From NCBI GenBank assembly GCA_017435665.1, contig JAFSEP010000044.1, positions 1-64,000 on the forward strand: a DNA stretch of 64,000 nt. The letters are read 5' to 3'. The notes beneath the pieces are model-generated. The model had not been told where the DNA came from, ran no database searches, and saw nothing but the letters and a program-made list of their open reading frames with translations. Both the position numbers and the translations under genes were made by a program. How positions within the stretch are numbered: position 1 is the first letter of the stretch; every line of letters begins with the position of its first letter. The stretch is from Clostridia bacterium (GTDB taxonomy: Bacteria; Bacillota; Clostridia; Oscillospirales; Acutalibacteraceae). Positions 41,405 to 50,320 of the stretch are shown here, in pieces.

Positions 41405-42424
41405 TTATTTTATAGGATTTTCAAGTGCTGACTTAACTGATTTTTTGATTGCTGATACGGTTTTTTCATCAAGTGCTGTTTTATCGGGATTGAATTTTAC
41501 CGAATCAACATCGCATCCCGTCAGGTACCCGAACCAGACAAGACCCGCAAGATATCTTCCGAGAGGTCTTGACATATGTCTTCCGTCATAGGTAATTCTG
41601 TCTCCGATAAAGGTTCTGCGTGCGTTCTGAACAGCGGTTCCCACGGGAATTACACCGCTGATATGGGGGCTTGTCAGAATATGCTCCTTTATGCAGGAAA
41701 GGGTCTGTCTGTACATTTTCTGCTGGTCATAATCATACCTTTCAAAAAGCTCAAGCTCCGTTCCCTTTTCATAGGCCCAGGTCATATGCCAGAGAAGCTC
41801 CGGCTTGCTGCGTGTGTTTTTGCGGACAAAAGAAATAAGCTCATCCAGATATCTGTAAGATGACTCCACTCCGCTTAGACGGCTTGCCTGCTGAAGAACA
41901 ACATAGTCCCATTTCTGCGCACCCAGACCGTAATTCAGGCTGACATTTTCCTTACAGCTCCAGCCGTGTCCAGTGTTTTCGAAATAATCATAGGCTTTTC
42001 GGTTGCTTTTTGCGTTTTCGGTATGCTCCTCAAGAGAGCAGCCTCCTACGTAAAGGTACGCCACAACTATATCTGTATATCCCGCCTCTGCAAGCAAACG
42101 GGGAAGGTAGTGCATACCGTCACGGCTGAGGCTGTTGCCTACGGAGAGAATTTTCATTCCCTTTGACACAGGCATCTGCTGTGCTTCCGTTTCTTTTTCG
42201 GTGGCTTGCTTTTCCGTTGTATGCACCGTTATCTGTGTCGTTGTTTTCTCTGTGGTTGTGGTTTCCTGAAGGGTTGACGGAATTGAAGCATCGGAGCCCG
42301 ACTCAAGTGCAGTTTCAGCCGATGAGGTATCCGTCACGGTCTGACCGTCTGCACCGCAGCCTGTAAGCGTCAGAGTAAGAGCAATGCACAAAAGCATCGA
42401 AAGATATTTTCTTATGGGCTTCAT
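41405..42424 (-). CDS. DUF4886/SGNH-hydrolase-like lipoprotein
   Basis: A 339-residue lipoprotein: signal and lipobox LTGC with Cys near residue 23, a Thr/Glu-rich linker, then a domain starting MKILSVGNSLSRDGMHYLPRLL, where GNSLS carries the probable nucleophile Ser, with DYVVLQQASRLSG in the middle and DGRHMSRPLGRYLAG near the end as the Asp/His block. This is the DUF4886 type of SGNH hydrolase, often a carbohydrate esterase. The ATG at 42424 is 1 nt after the upstream stop, so the two genes are coupled. Confidence 0.82.
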   Translation of the reverse strand: MKPIRKYLSMLLCIALTLTLTGCGADGQTVTDTSSAETALESGSDASIPSTLQETTTTEKTTTQITVHTTEKQATEKETEAQQMPVSKGMKILSVGNSLSRDGMHYLPRLLAEAGYTDIVVAYLYVGGCSLEEHTENAKSNRKAYDYFENTGHGWSCKENVSLNYGLGAQKWDYVVLQQASRLSGVESSYRYLDELISFVRKNTRSKPELLWHMTWAYEKGTELELFERYDYDQQKMYRQTLSCIKEHILTSPHISGVIPVGTAVQNARRTFIGDRITYDGRHMSRPLGRYLAGLVWFGYLTGCDVDSVKFNPDKTALDEKTVSAIKKSVKSALENPIK

Positions 42425-42425
42425 A

Positions 42426-43388
42426 TTACCACTCCGAATATGCTCTGAACTCAGTGCATTTTTCAACTGCTCCCTTTTCAATGCTGAGAAGCAGGAATCT
42501 TGAGCCCAGACCCTCGCCACTTTTTTCTGCTCTCTCCACTTTGACGGCAAGCTCTTTTTCCTTTATGCTGACATTTGAAACGCTGTAATCTGTCTTTTCC
42601 GAATTTTCCTCAAGGTATATTATAAAAAGCTCCTTTTCGGCAAAAAATTCTTCGGTATATACGCCTGTGCTCAACTCAAAATACTCACTGACAGAATCGA
42701 CAAAATCCTGCATCTGTGTAGCTGTTGTGATTTTTATTATAGGAAAGTTCTTCTCTCCGTCCTTGATAAGGTCGTCATAGTTTTCACAGTGGTTTGCCAC
42801 ATCAAGATACGCTTTGCTGCCTGCCCAGTCAAAGCGGATACTCTCCACCGAGTAAAAAGCTGTGTCCTTTTCGGTTGTCGGCTCGGTTGTGGTGGTTGCC
42901 GCTGCGGTAGTAGTCGTGGACGGCTCTGTGGTTGTAGGTGAAATATCCCCCATAGTCAGAGTAACCAGAAGATTTTTCAGCTTCAGCAAATCGTCACCCC
43001 AATAGATTTTTTCGTTAATCTTCACCCTTTCCAGCTTTTCGTCAAAGCCCACCTCAAGAGTGGTTTTCTCCCCCGAATCGGGATGAACTGTATTGAAAAT
43101 TATTTTTCCCGGCAGCTCAGGCTCCGTTGCGTACTCGCTGAGCGCTGCTTCAAGAAATCTGTCAGAAATTCTTTTTATTTCATCAGCCTTTTCGAAGGTG
43201 ACGCTTTCACCCTTATATTCCACGCTGATTGAGGTTGCGTTCTGCACAAGCTCCTTCGTAATAAGCGCCGCCGGTCTTACCACCTTTGCACCCTTGAAGT
43301 ATGACAGACCGAAGGTCAGCAGAACAATAAGGCAGGTAAGAGCTGCCGTTGCAATAATAAAAATCTTTGCCCATTTATATTCTTTCAT
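42426..43388 (-). CDS. Membrane-anchored exported protein of unknown function
   Basis: A 320-residue protein with one N-terminal membrane helix (residues 8-30), an extracytoplasmic alpha/beta part, a Thr/Ala/Glu-rich linker near residue 150-170 (TTTTEPTTE) and a second globular part ending in EFRAYSEW. No family recognised. AGAAGGGTG precedes the ATG, and a promoter lies 44 nt upstream of it. It is the first gene of a pair with the SGNH lipoprotein; the shared Thr-Glu linker style suggests both work at the cell surface. Confidence 0.7.
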   Translation of the reverse strand: MKEYKWAKIFIIATAALTCLIVLLTFGLSYFKGAKVVRPAALITKELVQNATSISVEYKGESVTFEKADEIKRISDRFLEAALSEYATEPELPGKIIFNTVHPDSGEKTTLEVGFDEKLERVKINEKIYWGDDLLKLKNLLVTLTMGDISPTTTEPSTTTTAAATTTTEPTTEKDTAFYSVESIRFDWAGSKAYLDVANHCENYDDLIKDGEKNFPIIKITTATQMQDFVDSVSEYFELSTGVYTEEFFAEKELFIIYLEENSEKTDYSVSNVSIKEKELAVKVERAEKSGEGLGSRFLLLSIEKGAVEKCTEFRAYSEW

Positions 43389-43431
43389 AGTTTTTCACCC
43401 TTCTGTAAAATACTGCGGAATAACAAGTATA

Positions 43432-43460
43432 ATATTATAATATTTGAAGAGAAAAGTCAA
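43432..43460 (-). promoter_or_regulatory. Promoter of the exported-protein/SGNH pair
   Basis: Minus-strand TTGACT (43455-43460), 17-nt spacer, TAATAT (43432-43437). Confidence 0.6.
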
Positions 43461-43480
43461 TTACGGAGATTGAGAAAAGA

Positions 43481-43504
43481 AAGCAGGGTCCGATGACCCT
43501 GCTT
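43481..43504 (-). terminator. Terminator of the 82-residue XRE gene
   Basis: AAGCAGGGTC-cgat-GACCCTGCTT, then TCTTTTCTC on the minus strand. Confidence 0.8.
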
Positions 43505-43508
43505 GAAA

Positions 43509-43757
43509 TCAATCTTTGCTGTATTCAAGAATATCTTCAATTCTGCAATCCAGAACATAACAGACCTTTGCCAAAAAATCAAGATCTACTCTTTCTACAT
43601 TTTCAGCCTTATAATATCTGTCAATAACCTCGTATTTGACTCCCGTTAAGCTACGCATTTTATTTCTGGTTATTCCCTTTACGTCCATAATACCGGAGAG
43701 CTTTATGCGTATATGCCCATATTGCTTTATATCCATAATACTGTTAAATTCACTCAT
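43509..43757 (-). CDS. Small XRE (Cro/CI) regulator
   Basis: An 82-residue protein: a 15-residue extension, then a helix-turn-helix of the same subfamily as 39482-39682 (ITRNKMRSLTGVKYEVIDRYYKAENVERVDLDFLAKVCYVLDCRIEDILEYSKD). Divergent from a SLOG-domain gene at 43862, with 9-bp inverted arms in between that bracket the divergent promoter. It probably represses both directions. Confidence 0.8.
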   Translation of the reverse strand: MSEFNSIMDIKQYGHIRIKLSGIMDVKGITRNKMRSLTGVKYEVIDRYYKAENVERVDLDFLAKVCYVLDCRIEDILEYSKD

Positions 43758-43787
43758 AAATATCCCTCCAAAGATATTTTATCAAAG

Positions 43788-43839
43788 GTTTACCTTCTTG
43801 ACATTTCCCTTTTTTGGGTTTATCTTATATAAGGTAAAC
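43788..43839 (+). promoter_or_regulatory. Promoter of the SLOG gene bracketed by inverted operator arms
   Basis: TTGACA (43798-43803), 17-nt spacer, TATCTT (43821-43826). GTTTACCTT (43788-43796) and AAGGTAAAC (43831-43839) are exact inverse copies flanking it. Confidence 0.65.
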
Positions 43840-43861
43840 AAATGGAAACGAGGGTATCAAT

Positions 43862-44347
43862 ATGAGTTTTTTGTTTTACGGTAAAACCGTTACTTTCTTC
43901 GGACACAGAAAAATAGAAAACTTTTTTGAAACAGAAAAACAGGTTGAAAACGTAATCGAAAAGCTGATGCAAAGTGAAACCTATATAGAATTTCTTGTAG
44001 GCAAAAGCGGTGATTTTGACCAACTGGTTACTTCGGTAATAAAAAGAGCCAAACGAAATATTGAAAAGGACAACAATTCTTTGGTTTTAGTATTGCCGTA
44101 TTATTCAAAACATACACCTGATTATTGGCACGCTTACGAAAGCTTTTATGACAGCATAGAAATTTGCGAGGAATCTGCCTCAGCACATTACAAATCAGCA
44201 TATAAAATAAGAAACAAAAATATGATTGACCGTTCAGATTTTATAGTTTTTTATGTGAACAAAAATAAAGGCGGAGCGTATGAGGCGCTGAAATATGCGC
44301 AAAAAACAAATAAAGCCTATATCAATTTCGGAAATCCGGAAATTTAA
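43862..44347 (+). CDS. SLOG-domain (YpsA/DUF1273-like) protein
   Basis: A 161-residue cytoplasmic protein. KTVTFFGHRKIENFFE at the start matches the xxFTGHR nucleotide-loop of YpsA/YoqJ-type SLOG proteins, followed by EFLVGKSGDFDQLVTSVIKRA, VLPYY, YKIRNKNMIDRSDFIVFYVNKNKGGAYEALKYAQKTNK, the typical D-x-x-I-x-Y and GGxxxA blocks. Such domains bind nucleotide-derived ligands. Codon use is AT-rich. Its promoter is bracketed by operator arms for the divergent XRE protein. Function unknown; a stress or defence role is only a guess. Confidence 0.8.
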   Translation: MSFLFYGKTVTFFGHRKIENFFETEKQVENVIEKLMQSETYIEFLVGKSGDFDQLVTSVIKRAKRNIEKDNNSLVLVLPYYSKHTPDYWHAYESFYDSIEICEESASAHYKSAYKIRNKNMIDRSDFIVFYVNKNKGGAYEALKYAQKTNKAYINFGNPEI

Positions 44348-44352
44348 AAGTA

Positions 44353-44382
44353 AAACGCACAGACAAACTGTGCGTTTTTTAT
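44353..44382 (+). terminator. Terminator of the SLOG gene
   Basis: AAACGCACAG pairs with CTGTGCGTTTT, followed by TTATA. Confidence 0.85.
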
Positions 44383-44406
44383 ATATAACTCAACCGACTC
44401 CTGTTG

Positions 44407-44435
44407 TTGACACCTCTGCTTATTTGGAGTATAAT
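44407..44435 (+). promoter_or_regulatory. Consensus promoter of murD-murI
   Basis: TTGACA (44407-44412), 17-nt spacer, TATAAT (44430-44435), 28 nt before the start. Confidence 0.85.
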
Positions 44436-44463
44436 AAAACAGATTATGAAATGGGGTAGAGAA

Positions 44464-45810
44464 ATGGAATTATTTAATAAAAAAGTCCTCGTTATAGGTC
44501 TTGCAAGAAGCGGTATGGCTGCCATTAAGGTTCTTAAAAAGGCAGGGGCAATTATCACTCTTTCGGAAAGAAAAAATAAAGAAGAAATAAAGGAACTTGA
44601 CTTTCTTATTGAAAACGGCGTTGAAATCTGTGACCAGAGTATGCCTGTTTTTGAGAGGGACTATGACCTTGTTGTAAAAAATCCGGGAGTTCCCTTCAAC
44701 AGCCCGATGATACAGAAGCTGAACGAAAGAAACATTCCCGTTATCACAGAAATAGAGCTTGCCTTCAACCTTGCAAAAAAGCAGAACTATATTGCAATAA
44801 CGGGCACAAACGGCAAAACCACAACCACGACCCTTGTTTATGAAATTCTCCGCCGTGCATACGGTGAAAAGGCTCACCTGTGCGGAAACATCGGTATACC
44901 TCTTTGTGAGATTGTTGACAAGTTCAATCTGACACAGGAGGAGGGTCACGTTATTGCCCTTGAAATCTCAAACTTCCAGCTTGTGAATATTGAGAAATTC
45001 TGTCCCGATTCGGCAACAATTATCAACCTGACCCCCGACCACGTGGATTTTATGGGAAGCCTTGACGCATACTATAAATCCAAAACAAATATATATATGA
45101 ATATGCAGGGTGAGCAGGTTTTCCTTCTCAATGCAGACGATGAAAACGTTATTGAATACACGGAAAAATATCCCGTTCCCTGCAAAACCGTCTCCTTCAG
45201 CCTTGACAGAGACGATACGGACTGCCGTATAAACGGCGGCTTTATACAGCTTTTCGGTGAAAGCATTATCCCCACAGACTGCGTGAAGCTGGTGGGTAAG
45301 CATAATATGCAGAATGTTATGATTGCCGTTGCTCTTACAAAGCTCAACGGTATCGGTAACGATATTATCGAAGACGCCGTTTCATCCTTCACGGGCGTTG
45401 AGCACAGAATTGAATTTGTCAGGGAGCTTCACGGCGTAAGATACTATAACGACTCAAAGGGCACAAACACAGATGCCACAATTATAGCTCTCAAATCCTT
45501 TGACAAGGGCGTTATTCTTCTTGTGGGAGGCTTTGAAAAGGGCCTCAGCATGGACGAAATGAGAAAGCATCTGGGCTGTGTGAAAAAGGTTATCGGCTAC
45601 GGTGCCTGCGGTGAAAGACTTGCCCGTGAGCTTACGGGGGACGAGGGTATCGTTGTGACAACCCTTGACGAGGCCGTGGCAGAGGCATACAAAATTGCTC
45701 AGTCAGGTGACACGGTGCTTCTTTCGCCCACAACAAGCTCCTTTGACCAATACACCTGCTTCGAAGAAAGAGGAGACCATTTCAAAAGGCTTGTAAACGA
45801 GCTGAATTAA
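44464..45810 (+). CDS. murD: UDP-N-acetylmuramoylalanine--D-glutamate ligase
   Basis: A 448-residue cytoplasmic ligase that adds D-Glu to UDP-MurNAc-L-Ala in peptidoglycan synthesis. N-terminal Rossmann motif VLVIGLARSGMAA, ATP loop ITGTNGKTTTT near residue 115, the LEISNFQL block, TPDHVDFMGS and the C-terminal NDSKGTNTDATIIAL are visible, all expected for MurD. Start at 44464 (GGGGTAG upstream) and not the frame start at 44404. It lies 22 nt before murI, which makes its D-Glu substrate. Confidence 0.97.
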   Translation: MELFNKKVLVIGLARSGMAAIKVLKKAGAIITLSERKNKEEIKELDFLIENGVEICDQSMPVFERDYDLVVKNPGVPFNSPMIQKLNERNIPVITEIELAFNLAKKQNYIAITGTNGKTTTTTLVYEILRRAYGEKAHLCGNIGIPLCEIVDKFNLTQEEGHVIALEISNFQLVNIEKFCPDSATIINLTPDHVDFMGSLDAYYKSKTNIYMNMQGEQVFLLNADDENVIEYTEKYPVPCKTVSFSLDRDDTDCRINGGFIQLFGESIIPTDCVKLVGKHNMQNVMIAVALTKLNGIGNDIIEDAVSSFTGVEHRIEFVRELHGVRYYNDSKGTNTDATIIALKSFDKGVILLVGGFEKGLSMDEMRKHLGCVKKVIGYGACGERLARELTGDEGIVVTTLDEAVAEAYKIAQSGDTVLLSPTTSSFDQYTCFEERGDHFKRLVNELN

Positions 45811-45832
45811 CCGGACCCAAGGGGGTTAACTT

Positions 45833-46636
45833 ATGAACAATAATTTTATCGGCGTTTTCGATTCGGGCTTAGGCGGTCTGACCGTTGTAAAAAGCCTTAT
45901 TGAAACCATGCCTTCGGAAAACATTATATATTTCGGCGACATTGCCCACGTTCCCTACGGAACCCGTTCAAGAGAGCAGATAACCGAATACGTTATGCAG
46001 GACGTAAGCTTTCTGCAGAAGTTCAGCATAAAGGCTATGGTCATTGCCTGCAATACCGCCGATTCCATTGCCAGAAAAAGGGTTGAGGAAAGCTGCAGCG
46101 TGCCTGTTTTCGGTGTTGTTGAGCCTGCGGCAAGGTATGCGGCTGAAACCACAAAAAACAACAAAATCGGCGTTATCGCAACCAACGCTACCGTAAACAG
46201 CGGAGCATACAAGACTGCTATTGAGAAATACAATCCTCACGCTCAGGTGTATGCTGTTGCCTGTCCTCTGCTTGTGCCTCTTGTTGAGGAGGGCAGATTC
46301 AGACGGGGCGACGAGGTTACGGAAAGAGTTGTGGCCGAATATCTGGAGCCGCTGAAAAGGGCAGGTATTGACACCCTCGTTCTCGGTTGCACACACTACC
46401 CTCTGCTTATGGATATTATAGGAGATGCTGTGCCCGGAGTAAATATAATAAATTCAGGGGAAACTGCCGCAAGACTTGTTAAAACGGAGCTTGAAGCAAA
46501 GGGCATAGAAAACAGAGAAAATCCGAACCCCGTAAGGCGCTATTTCGTAAACGATTCCAAGGACGAATTTGAAAAGCACGCCTCTTTATTTATGGGAAGA
46601 AGCCTTGAGACAGCCGTGGAGCAGGTTGAGGTGTAA
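45833..46636 (+). CDS. murI: Glutamate racemase
   Basis: A 267-residue cofactor-independent racemase converting L-Glu to D-Glu. FDSGLGGLTV, PYGTRS and the two catalytic cysteines in VIACNTADS (near residue 73) and LGCTHYPLL (near residue 184) are intact. AAGGGGGTT lies upstream of the ATG. Cotranscribed with murD, which consumes D-Glu. Confidence 0.97.
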   Translation: MNNNFIGVFDSGLGGLTVVKSLIETMPSENIIYFGDIAHVPYGTRSREQITEYVMQDVSFLQKFSIKAMVIACNTADSIARKRVEESCSVPVFGVVEPAARYAAETTKNNKIGVIATNATVNSGAYKTAIEKYNPHAQVYAVACPLLVPLVEEGRFRRGDEVTERVVAEYLEPLKRAGIDTLVLGCTHYPLLMDIIGDAVPGVNIINSGETAARLVKTELEAKGIENRENPNPVRRYFVNDSKDEFEKHASLFMGRSLETAVEQVEV

Positions 46637-46652
46637 ACAGCCTGCCACCGAG

Positions 46653-46681
46653 TTGACAAAAACTGTATGATAATGTAGAAT
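46653..46681 (+). promoter_or_regulatory. Promoter of the GT2-GT2-LicD gene
   Basis: TTGACA (46653-46658), 17-nt spacer, TAGAAT (46676-46681), 45 nt before the start. Confidence 0.65.
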
Positions 46682-46726
46682 TAAAACCATAGAAAATTAA
46701 TGTAAAACACGGGAGGGAACAATAGG

Positions 46727-49651
46727 ATGAAAACGGAAAAGCTCATCAGCATTATTGTACCTGTGTATAATGTTGAAAAATATCTTGAACAGTGTCTCGA
46801 CAGTATAATCGGTCAGACCTATAAAAATCTTGAAATAATCCTTGTTGACGACGGCTCAACGGACTCAAGCGGAGAAATCTGCGACCGCTATGCTCAGCAG
46901 GATAAGCGTATTAAGGTTATCCACCGTGAAAACGGGGGCGTCTGCGCCGCAAGAAACACAGCTCTTGAAGCTGTTACGGGTGATTACATCGGCTTCGTTG
47001 ATCCTGATGACTGGTGCGCCGAGGATATGTTTGAATACCTCTGCACAAGGCTGGAGGAAACGGACAGCGATATCTCCGTCTGCCGCTATTACAGATATAT
47101 AGAAGGCAAGACCACCACCTCACGCTGTGACGGTATAGACAGAATCCTGACAAAGGATGAAGCCATTGAAGAATTGGTAAATCATTTCATCATCCGTCAC
47201 ATCTTCTGGAACAAGCTTTTCAAAAAGGAGCTTTTCGAGGGCTTCACCTTCCCCGAGGGCAGAATTTACGAAGGCAGAATGACCGTTCATCAGCTTATTC
47301 TCAGAAGCGAAAGGGTTATTCTCTGCGGTTCCCCCAAATATTACTACCGAAAGAACGAGGAAAGCTATATTTATAAGATTGACCTTAAAAATATGCTTGA
47401 CTTCGTTATTGCCTGCATTACGATTTATAACAATCTCGCACCCGACTATGAGCATCTGCAGAAGAAGATGCTCCGTGACTTCTGCGATACCATTGCCCGT
47501 CTGGCAGATGAAAACATCGAGCTCTCCGATGAAATCCTTGAAGCAAACAGAGAGGATATCCGCACAATACAGAGCTTCATTGAGGAAAATCACAAATTCA
47601 TATACAGAAAGCTTCTCAAGACCTTCCCCAGAAGAAACCAGATGGATCTTATAAATGCTTTCACCGTTGAATCGCTTCAGGCAGCTCAGATTATCAGAAA
47701 ACAGAACGACTATTCAAAAGAGCTTCACGATTACGGAAAAATCAGCATTATCGTTCCCGTTTATAAGGTACAGAAGCATCTTAAAAAGTGCATTGAGTCA
47801 ATTCTCAATCAGACCTATACAAATCTTGAGGTTATCCTTGTTGATGACGGCTCTCCGGACAAGTGCGGCGAAATCTGCGACCGCTATGAGAGAAAGGACA
47901 GACGTGTAAAGGTTATCCACAAGGAAAACGGCGGTCTTTGCTCAGCAAGAAACGCAGGCCTCAGGGAAGCAACGGGCGAATATATCGGCTTTGTTGACTC
48001 AGATGATTACTGCTCACCTGATATGTATGAGTATCTTATCAAGGGACTCAGAATGTATAACGCTCAGGTGGCTTCCTGCAGATACTACCGTGTGACACCG
48101 GGCAAGCCGGTTACCGCAAGAGCTGACGGTGAGGACGTATTTTACAGTAATCACGATGAGATGATGACAGACTTCATTGAAGAGTTCGTTATCAGAAGCA
48201 CCTTCTGGAACAAGCTGTTTGTCCGTTCACTCTTTGAAGGAAAGGAATTTCCCGAGGGAAGAACCTTTGAGGGCACATACTTTATGCACGAGGTTCTGGA
48301 AAATGTGGACAGGCTTATTTCTCTCGGTGAAGCAAAGTATTACTATCTTGACAATGAGTCAAGCATAGTTAATACACGTTCTCTCAATAATGTTACAGAC
48401 TACATCACTTCGTATATAAAGCGTTTCCACGACCTTAAAAATGTTTATCCCGGGCTGAGAAACAAGCTCTTTGACGATACCGTCAAGGCGATAATGTCAA
48501 TGACCTATGTGGGATACAGAGCAAAGGATAAGGAAATCAAAGCACGTCAGGAAAGCTTTGAGCAGATAAGGAGCTTCCTGAAGGAAAACAGCGACCTTGT
48601 AAAGAAGCTCTCTCCCACCGTAAGAAAGGAGCTTGCTTATCTTGCGGCAGGAAACCGTAAGAGCTTCAGAAAAGCAAAGCTTATGCGCTCTGTAATGAAC
48701 AGACTCAGCAAGCTGACAGAAACCGTTTTCGGAAGGAAGCTTAAAGTAAAGAAAACCACGGCAACAACAGCAAAGAAAAATACCAACTACCGTGCTGCGC
48801 CGGAAATGACACCCGAAAATCAGGAAAAGCTCCGACAGCTTCAGCTGACCATAACGGAGATTATCGACGAAATTGACCGTATATGCAAGAAGCATAACCT
48901 GCGGTATTATCTTTACGGCGGCACCCTCCTCGGCGCTGTCCGTCACAAGGGCTTTATCCCCTGGGACGACGATGCCGATCTGGTAATGCCACGAGCAGAC
49001 TATGAAAAGTTCAGAAAAATCTGCAAAACAGAGCTCGGTGAGGGATTCTTCTATCAGACAAGTCAGACCGATGAAGACTTCCATATGCTGTTTACAAAGA
49101 TACGCAAGAACAACACCTACGTTCACGAGGACAAGTGGGAAAGCAAGAATATGCACAAGGGTATATTCGTTGACATTCTCCCCCTTGACCATTTCCCCAA
49201 GAACAAGCTGATAGGAAAAATTGTTCTTCACGCCGCCTCAATGATGCATCAGATATGCGCCTTCAACAATTGCGCATCCGATAACATTGTGGCAAAGGTC
49301 ATCTTCAAAATCGGCAAGAAGCTGCCCAGGAAATTTAACTATAAGGTAAGGGATATGCTCCTGAAAACAACAAACGCTCTGAGCAGCAAAAAGAATATCT
49401 GCTCCTTCGGCAGCCATTATCAGCCTATGATACGCCGTGTGTTCAAAACAGACTGGTTCTTCGGCGAGGAGGTCACAATGGAGTTTGAGGGCAGACAGTT
49501 CCGTGTTCCCACAAATTGGGAAAAATATCTTCTTCATCTCTTCGGCAAAAACTATATGCAGCTTCCGCCTATGGAAATGCGTATATGCCACACAGATTTC
49601 ACTAAAATCAACTTTGAGTCCGATAAGGAACCGGGTAAGGAACAAGTATAA
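46727..49651 (+). CDS. Fused double glycosyltransferase (GT2-GT2) with LicD domain
   Basis: A 974-residue three-module enzyme. Module 1 (about residues 5-330): GT2 fold, ISIIVPVYNVEKYLEQC, VDDGSTDSSGEICD, GFVDPDDWC. Module 2 (about 338-660): a second GT2 with ISIIVPVYKVQKHLKKC, VDDGSPDKCGEICD, GFVDSDDYC. Module 3 (about 695-960): LicD, with YYLYGGTLLGAVRHKGFIPWDDDADLVMPR, the conserved nucleotidyltransferase-like core. LicD domains transfer phosphocholine or a similar phospho-group to glycans. The two GT modules look like an internal duplication. It lies 29 nt before a TagD-like cytidylyltransferase that may supply the CDP-activated donor. Envelope polymer synthesis is likely; exact sugars unknown. 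Confidence 0.9.
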   Translation: MKTEKLISIIVPVYNVEKYLEQCLDSIIGQTYKNLEIILVDDGSTDSSGEICDRYAQQDKRIKVIHRENGGVCAARNTALEAVTGDYIGFVDPDDWCAEDMFEYLCTRLEETDSDISVCRYYRYIEGKTTTSRCDGIDRILTKDEAIEELVNHFIIRHIFWNKLFKKELFEGFTFPEGRIYEGRMTVHQLILRSERVILCGSPKYYYRKNEESYIYKIDLKNMLDFVIACITIYNNLAPDYEHLQKKMLRDFCDTIARLADENIELSDEILEANREDIRTIQSFIEENHKFIYRKLLKTFPRRNQMDLINAFTVESLQAAQIIRKQNDYSKELHDYGKISIIVPVYKVQKHLKKCIESILNQTYTNLEVILVDDGSPDKCGEICDRYERKDRRVKVIHKENGGLCSARNAGLREATGEYIGFVDSDDYCSPDMYEYLIKGLRMYNAQVASCRYYRVTPGKPVTARADGEDVFYSNHDEMMTDFIEEFVIRSTFWNKLFVRSLFEGKEFPEGRTFEGTYFMHEVLENVDRLISLGEAKYYYLDNESSIVNTRSLNNVTDYITSYIKRFHDLKNVYPGLRNKLFDDTVKAIMSMTYVGYRAKDKEIKARQESFEQIRSFLKENSDLVKKLSPTVRKELAYLAAGNRKSFRKAKLMRSVMNRLSKLTETVFGRKLKVKKTTATTAKKNTNYRAAPEMTPENQEKLRQLQLTITEIIDEIDRICKKHNLRYYLYGGTLLGAVRHKGFIPWDDDADLVMPRADYEKFRKICKTELGEGFFYQTSQTDEDFHMLFTKIRKNNTYVHEDKWESKNMHKGIFVDILPLDHFPKNKLIGKIVLHAASMMHQICAFNNCASDNIVAKVIFKIGKKLPRKFNYKVRDMLLKTTNALSSKKNICSFGSHYQPMIRRVFKTDWFFGEEVTMEFEGRQFRVPTNWEKYLLHLFGKNYMQLPPMEMRICHTDFTKINFESDKEPGKEQV

Positions 49652-49680
49652 TCCGTTAAATAAGAAAAGAGGTTCAGTTT

Positions 49681-50097
49681 ATGAAGCATTATAAGGTTGG
49701 CTATACTGCCGGTGTTTACGATATGTTCCACGTAGGACATCTCAATCTTCTCAAAAGAGCCAAGGAAATGTGCGACTATCTCATTGTTGCCGTTACCACG
49801 GACGAGCTTGCCGCATATAAAAACGCAAAGACCGTTATTCCCTTTGAGGACAGGTGCACAATCGTTGAAGCTATCAGATATGTTGACAAGGTGGTTCCTC
49901 AGGTTGATATGGACAAAATGGCTGCCTGGGAAAGAAATAAGTTTGACGTTATGTTTGTGGGCGACGACTGGAAGGGTACAGATAAATGGAACAAGCTTGA
50001 AAAGGATTTTGCCGAAGTAGGCGTTGACATTGTCTATTTCCCCTATACAAAGAAAATTTCCTCAACAAAGCTCAGGGAAATCATCAAAAAAGACTGA
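49681..50097 (+). CDS. TagD-like cytidylyltransferase
   Basis: A 138-residue nucleotidyltransferase of the glycerol-3-phosphate cytidylyltransferase type. GYTAGVYDMFHVGHLNLLKRA carries the HxGH motif near residue 20, and KKISSTKLREII is the ISSTxI-type block near the C-terminus. It makes a CDP-linked alcohol (CDP-glycerol or similar). AAAAGAGG lies upstream and the gene follows the GT2-GT2-LicD gene by 29 nt, so its product probably feeds LicD-type transfer (inference). Confidence 0.9.
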   Translation: MKHYKVGYTAGVYDMFHVGHLNLLKRAKEMCDYLIVAVTTDELAAYKNAKTVIPFEDRCTIVEAIRYVDKVVPQVDMDKMAAWERNKFDVMFVGDDWKGTDKWNKLEKDFAEVGVDIVYFPYTKKISSTKLREIIKKD

Positions 50098-50104
50098 TAC
50101 AAAA

Positions 50105-50138
50105 AAATACCGTACAATCCGATGACTGTACGGTATTT
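50105..50138. terminator. Terminator shared by the TagD and micropeptide A genes
   Basis: AAATACCGTACA (50105-50116) pairs with TGTACGGTATTT (50127-50138); works in both directions between convergent genes. Confidence 0.88.
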
Positions 50139-50154
50139 CTGTTTTTTCTGCTGA

Positions 50155-50259
50155 TTATTCGTCTGAGCCGCCAAGCTTACCGAAGATAGCGAAAATGCTG
50201 TCGATTACCTTCTGGAAAGTTTCCATAATCTTAGCCCATACTTCGTTGAATCTGTCCAT
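50155..50259 (-). CDS. 34-residue amphipathic micropeptide A
   Basis: A 34-codon frame with a ribosome site GGGGGAGGG 9 nt before the ATG, its own promoter (50320-50347) and terminator. The peptide runs DRFNEVWAKIMETFQKVI then DSIFAIFGKLGGSDE, an amphipathic helix with aromatic face, Gly pair and acidic end. It shares the helix-Gly-polar end plan with micropeptides B and C, the one at 13281, and the tail of the 662-residue secreted protein. No signal peptide. Function unknown. Confidence 0.65.
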   Translation of the reverse strand: MDRFNEVWAKIMETFQKVIDSIFAIFGKLGGSDE

Positions 50260-50280
50260 TTTAAATACCCTCCCCCAATA

Positions 50281-50320
50281 AAATTAAACCAACATATTCC
50301 AAATATATGTTGATTTAATT
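50281..50320 (-). promoter_or_regulatory. Long hairpin in the micropeptide A leader
   Basis: AATTAAA(C/T)CAACATAT and its inverse meet around a short loop, about 16 bp of near-perfect stem lying between the -10 box and the ribosome site. Operator or regulatory RNA stem. Confidence 0.6.
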
